Shown here: positions 1-24,408 of the stretch, piece by piece
Layout of the letters: each line of letters begins with the position of its first letter
Numbering within the stretch: the stretch's first letter is position 1
Assembly (NCBI RefSeq): GCF_027942865.1
Contig: NC_134509.1
Span: 25,726,697-25,790,696 of the forward strand
Source: Odontesthes bonariensis
Lineage: Eukaryota > Chordata > Actinopteri > Atheriniformes > Atherinopsidae
Direction: 5' to 3'
DNA: 64,000 bases
The notes under the pieces: model-generated
What the model was told of the DNA's origin: nothing
The model's input: only the letters and a program-made list of their open reading frames with translations
The model's database searches: none
Made by a program: the position numbers and the translations under genes

Positions 1-323
1 ATCTATTTATCTATCTATCCATTCATTTATTGTTTTTAAGGTCTTTAGGGCTAAATTATTCTTTCTTATTGGTCAGCCTTTACAACAGCCCTTGGTTGTT
101 GGTAATCATTTATGTCCAGTTCCACATCAGATTTTGACATTTGTTCTCTCTGGCAGTGGGGAGACAGGGAATTGAATATCTTTTAATCGCTCATTATCTC
201 AGAGTGCTGAGTTGCACTTTGGTACATTAGAACTGCAAACACACCTTACATAATCCAGTCCGGTCACATTTGCGCTCCTGACATTTACATGAAAATCTTT
301 TTTCTTTCTTTTTCCTTTTATAG

Positions 324-7076
<6,753 letters not shown>

Positions 7077-7262
7077 ATGTCTGTTCCTCCATAAAGAAGA
7101 GGAATACAACATTCCTGCCCAGCTGTTGGGATCCAGCAACATTTCCCATGTTTTTATACAGTCGGCTGTATGTGTTTAGTTGATTTTTCATTTTTTCTTT
7201 CTTCTGTATTGACATATATGACATTTTCATGATACAAAAGAAGCAGTGGGGACATTCCTGGA

Positions 7263-7268
7263 AATAAA
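7263..7268 (+). promoter_or_regulatory. Candidate polyadenylation signal of sec23b
   Basis: AATAAA lies 187 bp after the sec23b stop codon and is followed by an A-rich run and an (AT)n tract. It is the first canonical hexamer downstream, so a short 3' UTR is likely. Cleavage position is not determined. Confidence 0.6.
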
Positions 7269-7301
7269 ATTACACATCTGGTCATTTTCATTAAAAAAAA
7301 A

Positions 7302-7323
7302 ATATATATATATATATATATAT
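7302..7323. repeat. (AT)n microsatellite
   Basis: Uninterrupted AT dinucleotide repeat immediately after an A9-10 run, just downstream of the sec23b polyadenylation signal. Confidence 0.85.
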
Positions 7324-8081
7324 TTTCTTTTTTGAGAAATGACTCCTGTTCTCCAAAACCAGACTGTCACATAAGTGGGATCTAATTCTCTATTTCTGTT
7401 TTATATCAGGTGTTACCTCTGACATGCAGAGTGATAAGACTAATAACTTTAATTGTTTTTTGTTCTAAAATGTGTGTCTACTGCGTCAGACTCGGTTGAA
7501 GGTGCTGTGTAATAGAACGCCTATATATACATAGCTAATGATAACATTTAGAATTTTTCACATGAATAGATTATAGTAGTATCTCTAATGCCTGCTTAAA
7601 AAGACAAAAGAAAAAAAATGGCGAAAAGGACTTGATGCTCATTGCTTGTTCATCAGTTTTTTTTTTTTGACAGAGACATAAAGGGTCCTTCAGGGATTAT
7701 GTCTCAATGTTTTCCAAGAAAATTCCCTCACTAGATAATGAGGCTCAACGTTCCGAGGAATGGAAGTCAATCACATCAGCTCAACTGAGACCGACTCAGT
7801 TTTCAATGACGAACTTGTAGGTTTATTTTTAATTTTGTAAGACACTAGTTCTCATCAGGACTTATTGACCATCTGGTATTTTGTTCACAGTGACAGCCTA
7901 AGTGTCTGTAATCAAACTTTAACATAGTGTGAAACTGTGTAAAAAGGACAGTTGTGTGGTTTAAAGCCTGTCTGGATTCTTCATGCTATCCATATAAAGT
8001 CCTTCCAGCAGGGAACAGTCTCTGTGTTGTCTGTCCTTCCACCAATAAGAGAGGCACTATTTTCACTCGCGCTACATTTGC
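7324..8081. other. Intergenic, nothing recognised
   Basis: AT-rich sequence between sec23b and the piggyBac remnant. No open frame in it resembles a known protein, and I see no structured RNA. Confidence 0.5.
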
Positions 8082-9312
8082 TTAATCCTTGTATGGTCTT
8101 CATTTTTGGGACCATCTGGTGTCCCTCGGGTCAAATTAAAACAGTTCTATAACATAAGATTTTACTTCATAAACCATTAACATATATTTTCTTTATCTCA
8201 ATTTCAAACAACTGAGATAATACATAAGTTTAATGAATACAATCAGTCTCTACTATAACACAATTAACAATGGAAATGTGACTACTCTTTTTGTCACAAG
8301 GTTATAATTGATGTTAAAAATCCACTATACTCAAGACTTGGGTGTCATAAATCATGCTTATCTTGGAGAATACATGGAAGCTCTTCAGAGACATTTAGGC
8401 TCTAAAAATTGCTCTCCCTGTCTCAGCATACCACAGACTTTCAGTCCGCTCCCCTCTTGACCTGTAGACACCAGCAAGGATGAGGATGCCAAAGTAGGCA
8501 TGCAGATGCATGATGTCTATCTCTTTCCACGGGTCACGAAAAAACACGTCTCCCCTGAAGATTGGTCATATCCATAATTATATGAACTGAGTCAGGAATC
8601 AGCAGCTCAAAGGATGACTTTATATCCTGAACAGAAGTCACTGCAAATCGTGTGGGCCCAGGTACCATCCGTATTAAGTTAGCAGCTGAGTGAAGACCAT
8701 TCAATTAGTCCATTCTTAGACAAATATGTCTGTGAGGCTCTTCAAATTCACTTTCAGAATCAGAACACTCTGAATTGAAATCTAAATTATCCTCATATTT
8801 GGAGACATCTTCCTCTTCCACATCGCTATGTGCCTGACCCTCTTCAAATATGAGTTCCAAAGCCCTCTGGCAGCTAAATCTTTTGGTCATACTGATGGTG
8901 GAACACTGTACTGTGATTTAGAGGTATCTATCTCTTTGTCTCACCCCCTTGATGTGCAGGTGTAAAGCATATAGTGTGAGAAAATTTTTGATTTTTACAA
9001 TGTTATGGAATAACATCCCAAAAAAAAGTGAGAACAAACAGCTTCTCTGTGCGTTGATGATAATAATGTAACATTGTGTGTCTCTGTGTATGCGGGTCAA
9101 ACTGACCCGAAAACCATATGAAGGATATAAATGTGTGGGGTATAGTAGCATGTCTGCTCAAAAGGTTTTTTGTTTGTACATATCTATCACAGAAAATAAG
9201 CTAAGGCCATTGAGTTTCAGGCAGAAAAAATGTATAGGCCTACTTGTACCATTTTTCTTCTTTTAAAAATTTGAAACGGGTCAATTTGACCCGAAAACCA
9301 TACAAGGGTTAA
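8082..9312 (-). mobile_element. Decayed piggyBac-family DNA transposon with TTAA target duplication
   Basis: Both ends sit on TTAA (8082-8085 and 9309-9312), the invariant piggyBac target. The inner ends are inverted: left TCCTTGTATGGTCTTC against right (complement) CCCTTGTATGGTTTTC, 14 of 16 matching. A 17-bp palindromic motif CGGGTCAATTTGACCCG at 9277-9293 recurs as CGGGTCAAACTGACCCG at 9093-9109, each followed by GAAAACCATA, and a half copy lies at 8127-8137. The transposase start is on the minus strand: a 61-codon acidic N-terminus at 8890-8705 (MTKRFSCQRALELIFEEG then Asp/Glu-rich). A DDE-domain segment resembling piggyBac-derived proteins (SSFELLIPDSVHIIMDMTN, then HLHAYFGILILAGVYRS) follows at about 8640-8430, broken by frame changes. 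At 1.2 kb it is internally deleted and cannot be autonomous. Confidence 0.85.
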
Positions 9313-11453
9313 ACCCATTTTAATTCAACGCAACAACAGAGCAAGAATAAACAGGAGCTGCAGCGATTCCAGATGACCGTTTCATTGGTTTACTATAAAA
9401 GAATGTTCCCCCTGCTTTGATTTTCAATCAGAAATGCTCAGTTTAAACACCGGGCATCTGTCTGTCTGCGTTTGAGAACAGGCTTTTCTCTGTTTAGTAT
9501 CGGAAATGCGAAAGATAACATGCAACAGTGACGAAAAATGATCTCACAAAACTTAACAAAACAGTAGGTGGCACATCCTCAATGCAGATTGTAGTCAGCA
9601 ATCTCCCTAAAAATTGTTTTTTTTTCTATTCATCGCTACTGTGGTAAAGCCTGCATGACACACAATCCCAATCGTAAAACCACTCAGTCACCATCCACTG
9701 TCACGGTAAGCTGATTTCAGAGCAGACAGTATGATTTCGAGGATCAGTGAATGACAGATTATGAAGAGTAATCCTTATGGGCTCTGTGTTAAGAGGCAAA
9801 TTCTTCTCTTATCAGCTTTAAACAGAAGTCGTCGCTGAACTACAAATGAGGTCTGTGTCCGTCCAGGGCTTAGGCCCTTACTGCGTTGCACTCCGAAGCC
9901 ACATATGCTCCAAAGGTATCCAAGGGTACTTAAAAAAATGCCGTGCTACAGCTGTTAATCTCTTTTGACATGGATACTCATGCACAATACTAAGAGCTCA
10001 TTTTCAGTCCATGCATTTAGTGGTTAATAGCAGAGCTGTGACATAGGATTTGAGGCCACACTGTGCATACATATGATTTCATGAAAAGAAAAATAAATAT
10101 GTCTTCATTTAAGCTCTTTGTTTGCATATTTTGCCTTTGCGTGTTCGAGGAGATCCAGATGGATAAAACGTCCAAATTTGTCAGTCCTGTATCTTTAAAA
10201 ATATCTTTTTTTAACATCAGTCCAAGGCTTATGCAAAGCTGCAAGGAAATATGATGTCTTAGGCTATTATCTTCTGAAAAAAATCCTCGGGATCAGTTGA
10301 AGCCTAGCAGTTACAGAAATCCATCCTTTCTTCTGTACTTGATAACTTATGTAAGATTTCTGTGGAATATGTGTCATAGTTTGTTCATAAGTAGTTTAAA
10401 ACAAATATTGCTAATATCATTTCAGAGCTGAATACAGATCACATTTTGAAGTTATAACAAATATCTTGAAGGAACTGAAGGTAGTGTCTGTTTATGGGAG
10501 TGTGGGGCGTTGCGAAATGGAGCACAAAGTGCCCATAAATGGAGTAGCGGGTCATTCGAGGCCATGTGTCACTATTTACACTGAGTGCACAAGATATTCC
10601 TTTTTTAGTTGTTTTGCTCTGACATTTTAGTTCATTCTTGCTCGTAAGACAAGAGTACATACACTGAGTACGCAGTGCAGGAAACATCTTTTCATCCTGA
10701 TACCACAGTGATCACTCAAGGAGCTTCGGCTTCTCTTAATAAGATATGATTTGTCCTGAAAACTAAAGTGTCATCACAAAGTATTGCTTATTTAGGCTAT
10801 GTTCAGCAAAGAGAAGAGTTCCGTTTAGGGCCGGTCTCCACCGGTTACAAGCTGAGCACTCTCTCTGATTCTCACACTGAGCTCCGAGTAAGAATATAAC
10901 TTCCAAAAAAGAGAAAACATACGTGTGTTGTGTGCATCACGTGGTGTGGAGAGTGGCAAGAACAGAGAGCGATGCTGTTGATTTATGGCCGAAGACAAAT
11001 GCATGGCAGAAAAAAGCATACTGTCAATATTTCACACACCCTCCAAAAATACCTAAATCATGTTTTTTTTCATTGGAGTAAAACACATGATTCCATATAC
11101 AGCAGTTATGAAAGAGACATAGAGGTGTAAAGTTGTGCTCTTGAACCCAATAGCTTTGGTGACCTGGGTATACTGGATGAGAGGAAATGTGGCTTTCATC
11201 AGCACAAGTAGACTGAATCTCCACCATCTTTGTCACAGTAGCTTGCATTGATCTTAGTGTTTCTGGTTCGAAAACTGAAAGTTTTGGGCACTCCTGTACC
11301 AGGGTTCTGAGAAAACTTAAAGGTAAAAAGAAGATACGCAGAATAAAACTGATCATTAAAAGGCATAAAGTTAAAGTTTAAACACTCACACAAGTGTAAA
11401 CGTTTGCAGCTCGATCAGTGTATTAATTTTGCTTTGTGCAATTTAGAGTAAGA
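9313..11453. other. Intergenic, nothing recognised
   Basis: About 2.1 kb with only short open frames of no recognisable family and no splice-joined coding pattern. It could hold regulatory sequence for gsg1l, but nothing in the sequence alone shows this. Confidence 0.4.
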
Positions 11454-11593
11454 CAAAGGAAATCATCCATCCATCCATTATCTATACCGCTGAATGTGTC
11501 GGTCGGGTCGCGGGGGGGCTGGAGCCGATCCCAGCAGTCAATGGGCGAGAGGCGGGGTACACCCTGGACAGGCCGCCAGTCAAAGGAAATCAT
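11454..11593 (+). repeat. Short fish interspersed repeat module flanked by 13-bp direct repeats
   Basis: CAAAGGAAATCAT occurs at 11454-11466 and again, identically, at 11581-11593. Between them lies a 114-bp module that begins with CCATCCATCCATTATC and contains CGGGTCGCGGGGGGG and GGCGAGAGGCGGGGTACACC. This GC-rich module is a familiar interspersed sequence in fish genomes. Its class is not settled here. The flanking duplication looks like a target-site duplication, so this copy has defined ends. Confidence 0.75.
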
Positions 11594-13290
11594 ATCCATG
11601 CAAAAGTTTGGGCAGAGATTTCCCCAGAGATTTCAGCTTGAATTTTACTAAAGTCTCAGGGCTTAACTAGCTTGTAAGGGCTATAAATTGTTCAACTCCA
11701 ATCCAGGTGATCCTTTCAAATATTCTGACTCCATAAACCTTTGAAATATTCAATGACATATAGTAACTCATAGAGAGGCTAATTAGGACATCCTGTTTGA
11801 AAATTTGAAAATTGAACCTTTTTGGAAGAAATGAGCAAAGGCATGTCTGTAGATTTAAATGAAAAAAATCTATCTCCAAGTATTAAACACAGAGGTGGAT
11901 CGTTCCAACTTGTGCCACAGCCAATGCCAGATGGAACATTTCACTATAGAGAAAAAGCATGGATTCAATTGAATACCAGCAATTCATGGGGAAAAAAAAG
12001 GGATGAAAAAAGGACGGCCTCTATAACAAAGTAATGATCCCGACACACCTCAGAATTGACATTGGACTATCTCAAGAGGTGCAAGTTTTGCCGAAGCCTT
12101 CACAGTTCAGTGATCTAAAGATGATCGCAAATCTGTGAACACATCTCCAAGGAGCAGTGCATGCAAACACACAAAAAAACAGAACATAAAGACTTGTGGG
12201 AAGAGTGGGGAAAAAAATGATCAAATGCATTTCTGTGTAGTGTGTGTTGTGTGCATGGGATTGCTTCATCAGAATGATCCTCCTCTTACAGTGGATGTGT
12301 GAACATTCATTACCTCTCACTGTGGCAAACAACTTGAGATGTGTCAACTTGAGAGCAGGGATTAACTTCTTGTTATTGCTACAAACTCAGGAGACAATCT
12401 TTGAGCATCTACACCGACATCATAAGCAATATTTACCACACTTTAGCCAAGTCATTGGACTTCTAATGTACTGCTGATAGTCCACAAGAAACTTCTCAGC
12501 TGCTGGCGGCAGCTACTGAGTGATTTAAAAACAGAGAGCTCTTCTGAAAGGGGTGGAATGCGGAGCCATTGGTACTTAAGTTGGTCTTCGTCTGAAAACA
12601 CAACCCGCTATCAGAGAAGTTAATCAATTTCCTTCATTATTCTTGTGCCTTAAAAAATGTTGCTGGGAATCTCATCACATGCAGATGGAACAGCAGTCAT
12701 CTTTCCCTTGGCAAAGTCTCAAATACTTGCGGTATCACCGGCAGCTCATTCATCGGGATTTGGGGCACCTTGGTGGAGAGCCTAAACCAAATTTAGTTCT
12801 CAAAATCATGCCAAAGTGTGGCTTAGCCCCTGGGATCTAAGATATCGGCTCGCTGCTGAGATAACTGAGACGTCATGCTTGTCTGACCTCGTTTATTCAG
12901 AGGAAAGTGCTGCGGCGCAGTTCTGATTGGAAAGGATGGACTGAGGTCTCTCGTTGTAAAGTCATTTCAACGGGCCACCATCAGTTCGATGATGAAAAGC
13001 AGTCGGTTTATCAGCCTGCCCTCAGCAGCTCTCTGAACGAAAGATCACAGGTCAGCTTCTTTGAAAACACACTCTGAGAAATGAAGGCGAACAGTAGCAG
13101 AAACAGCACCAGTGCTCTGGGAGATTTAAAAGGATTTACTGCGATTCACTGGATTTTATTTGAATGAATTACTGTTAATGAGTGTAAATGGGGGTTGTTG
13201 ATGGAGATTGTTGACCTCTGCATGTCTGAGAATCACCAAAAAGATCAGAGTCTAATGTTTAAATGTTCTACTCCTAATGGTTATCCCTTA
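11594..13290. other. Intergenic, nothing recognised
   Basis: No coding, RNA or repeat feature that I can support. Short open frames here have no family resemblance. Confidence 0.4.
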
Positions 13291-13750
13291 TTATGTCATC
13301 AAAATTCGGAGAATTTTATTGAGACAAACAAAAATAGAGCCGGAGCAAGGACACAGTAATAAATGACAACAGGACACTAAGCAAACTAAGCATGGTTGGC
13401 AAGGACCTGGCAAGGGACAATGAAAACCTAGAAGTATATGTACTGGGAGGGAAGACTGCGTGAATGAATGCAGGGGACTAATGAATACAAGGAGCAGGTA
13501 GTAACATGGTGAAAGTAGAAGGGCAACTGAGGACATCTAGGGATAAAGTCAGGAAACAGCAAGACAATAGCAGATATGACCTGAAAGTACAAAGGAAGCT
13601 GGAGTAAAGCAAATAACATCAGAAAAAAACAAATGACTAAACAAAAGCCAGAGAATCTAATCAAAACTAACCAAAAGACAATAATCCAAAGCCCAACAAA
13701 ACCCGCCAACTGTAACAAATACAGGTGAACACACAGAGTCATAATTCATA
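13291..13750 (-). repeat. Probable 3' region of a retroelement (minus strand)
   Basis: Read on the minus strand this stretch is strongly pyrimidine-rich, lacks coding signature and ends near an AATAAA (minus strand, about 13316-13321). It lies immediately downstream, in the minus direction, of the retrotransposon endonuclease fragment, so it may be that element's 3' UTR. Its composition is typical of fish retroelement tails. Identification is tentative. Confidence 0.35.
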
Positions 13751-13793
13751 ATACCAGGTCCTTAACATCTGTTATTAGGTTTTATCTTAGGTA

Positions 13794-14245
13794 TCATACT
13801 GTGTAATAGCTTCTCATGTTCCTTCTTCTGGAACACTCATTTGAAATTGCTACATTTCTCACTGCCGTCTTTTTCTGTAGTCTGTTGATCCCCACAACGT
13901 TCGGTTGGTCAGCCATAATCCGTTTATCAGTCTGGATCTGGAGGTTCCGCAGGATCTCAGCTTTGTCATTCTCCACCATCATTCGAGGTATCTCCAACTT
14001 TGACTTTGGGATCCATACTCGGAATAGATGTTCCTGTACACTATTCCTGCCAGATGGCTTTCCATGTACGCCACCCACCCTGCTACTATGTGCTGCACTG
14101 TCTCAGAGGTCCCTTTGCATAGCCTGCACCTGGGGTCCTGTCTGGTGTAATAGACCCCAGCTAGCCCCTATTGTTCTGATGCTCAGCACCTATTCTTGTG
14201 CTGCTATGATCATTACATTCGTGCAGTCTTTCAGAACAGCATTTT
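13794..14245 (-). mobile_element. Non-LTR retrotransposon fragment: zinc knuckle and restriction-like endonuclease (R2/R4/Rex6-like)
   Basis: The minus strand encodes the end of a retrotransposon polyprotein. Around 14210-14080 comes a decayed Cys-rich segment in which several frames must be combined. After it, WIPKSKLEIPRMMVEND and KAEILRNLQIQTDKRIM are followed by ADQPNVVGINRLQKKTAVRN. This matches the PD...D core of the restriction-enzyme-like endonuclease carried by R2, R4 and Rex6-type elements. The consensus I recall has QPDIVVVD at this point, so the catalytic PD has become PN here. Frame breaks and that substitution indicate a dead copy. The reverse transcriptase part is absent, and I saw none of it upstream. 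Confidence 0.7.
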
Positions 14246-22452
<8,207 letters not shown>

Positions 22453-22824
22453 GGGTGTTAAAACAGTTGCACGTGACATTTCGCTGAATGCATACACAGA
22501 TACTTTTGATCCTGTTTATGCATGTGGATTGCAGGCCACATTGTTAGCTCCGTTTAATTGCAAAACTGCCTTAACTGAAACAGGTCTTGGAGCTTCGAGG
22601 CACACAGAGCTAAGTGTGGGAAGTGCAGCTGAGAATTAGAAAAAACTTAACATTTAATCAAATGAAATGTATTTCTGTTTGTGTAACTTACCACAATTTA
22701 GAATTAAAAGAAAATGTTGAGTATACCCATATAAACATTGAGTGTTTCTAAGTTGCTAACAGCCTTATTGAACATGTTCAGTCAAAATCAATGCAAAGAC
22801 AAGGTGACAAGGTGTTTGTTTTGG

Positions 22825-22830
22825 AATAAA
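22825..22830 (+). promoter_or_regulatory. Candidate polyadenylation signal of gsg1l
   Basis: AATAAA lies 373 bp after the gsg1l stop. An ATTAAA variant at 22703-22708 is an alternative. Longer brain 3' UTRs are possible and cannot be excluded. Confidence 0.45.
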
Positions 22831-23270
22831 GTCATACATACTTAGAGCAAATTGTGTGCTTATATACAGTATATCAACTGTAAATAGATTGTGAATATGT
22901 TCGTGCACAGAATTATATCTGGAAATAGTGTATTTTTCTTTTGGATGCTTAAAATTACAGTTGATCCGTTTTAGATCATTTAGAGTGAACCAAACTGATG
23001 AACGCTGGGTTTGGGGGAAGTGTGGGGCAAGAAACAGAAATCCCAAGATTAACTTAATTAGGATTTACATAGAAAACAAGGAACATAAACATGGAAATCA
23101 GAATGGTAATACTAAAACTAAACCAAAACTCCTTGACTCAATCTGTTATTTTTTTCGGTAGTTTGATTTCCCCCGAACATTACATGGAAAGAGACATTAA
23201 CAAAGTTGATGCTTGGTTGCTTTCAATTATTCTCAGGACAGCTATTATGCTTCACACCTCACTTAAAAGG

Positions 23271-23566
23271 AGCTTATCCCAGCTGTCATTGGATGAGAGG
23301 CAGGGTACTTAGAGTAACAAGTCCATTACTGGGCCACACGGTAACAAACAAGACAAAGAACCATGCACACTCACTGCTAGGTTCAATTTAGAATCAACAG
23401 TTAACCTGACATGCATGTTTTTTGGACAGTGGGAGAAAGTCAAGATACCCAAGAGAACCCATGCATGGGGAGAACATACAAACTCCATGTAGAAAAGCCC
23501 CAGCCAGGATTTGAACCACCTTCGTGTGAGGCAACAGTGCTAATCACCACAGCATTGTGCAGCCCT
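23271..23566 (+). repeat. Diverged fish interspersed repeat (companion region of the 11454 module)
   Basis: Starts with CCCAGCTGTCATTGGATGAG, a mutated form of the GC-rich module seen at 11467-11580. It continues through CATGCATGTTTTTTGGACAG, GGGGAGAACATACAAACTCC and CAGCCAGGATTTGAACCACC to ACAGTGCTAATCACCAC. This succession is a familiar interspersed repeat of fish genomes. It shows that the short copy at 11467 is only the first part of a longer unit. Located between gsg1l and tmc5. Confidence 0.7.
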
Positions 23567-23670
23567 AAAACAAGACATTATATGAATAATATCTGCAGAG
23601 GACAGTGCTGTGCTATCAGACCATGCATCCAAAAAAATTACATTTTACTTTACTAGTGGTGAAGAGAAAT

Positions 23671-23676
23671 TTTATT
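23671..23676 (-). promoter_or_regulatory. Candidate polyadenylation signal of tmc5 (minus strand)
   Basis: TTTATT on the plus strand reads AATAAA on the minus strand, about 730 bp beyond the tmc5 stop. An ATTAAA variant at 23830-23835 (minus strand) is closer. Either could serve. Confidence 0.35.
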
Positions 23677-24408
23677 TTGATGTAAAAGCTATTTACATTT
23701 CCCAAAGATTACAGTCTCTGTCAGGTTTGTATTTCCACATTTTTTCCTCATTAATCTAAGCCATTTGTGAGTAGATTTTTACAAATATTCAACCAATGAA
23801 AAATATTAAGATATTGCAAGTCAACCCTCTTTAATTCATTTGATCCCCAGACTCTCGGCAAAACCTCATAACTCCAGCCAAGCTGCACCGTTAATGAAGA
23901 CAGCAAAGCTGTGAGTAAATTACGATAATGCTGTCCGTCTTCATCTACTCTGACAAAGTTGTTTTCAACTCTTTCAACCCTTTTCTTTTTCACACAATGT
24001 TTTAGCCTGACAACTGATGTTCTATACCAACAACTTGTGTTCCACACAAATTGCATTTCAAATGGAACAGGATTAAGCCTTATGCTCGTTTTGATAGCTG
24101 ATCAACATACTGCACGGTACCAGGCTTCTACACAACCAAAGAATAATACATTAAAATATATTTTGTATAAAAATTGGATAAAAAGGTGGACCAGCACTCT
24201 CTTCTTGCCCTGCTGCTGCAGCTATCCTATTTCTTTTTCATGTATAGCAGAAATGAAGGTGTTTAGTCTGGAGAAATCATCACATCTTTGAACTGATGCA
24301 AGTTAATTAAAAAGTGACAAGGTGTGATTAAAGTCTTAAAAATCCATTTGGTTATTCTTTTCATATTTGTTCCGTTCTCTGTGGAAAGATAAAGTCACAG
24401 TCCTTTGT

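Noticed and set aside
13794..14078. 94-codon minus-strand frame as a host gene
   Set aside because: Its sequence matches the endonuclease end of non-LTR retrotransposons and has lost catalytic residues.
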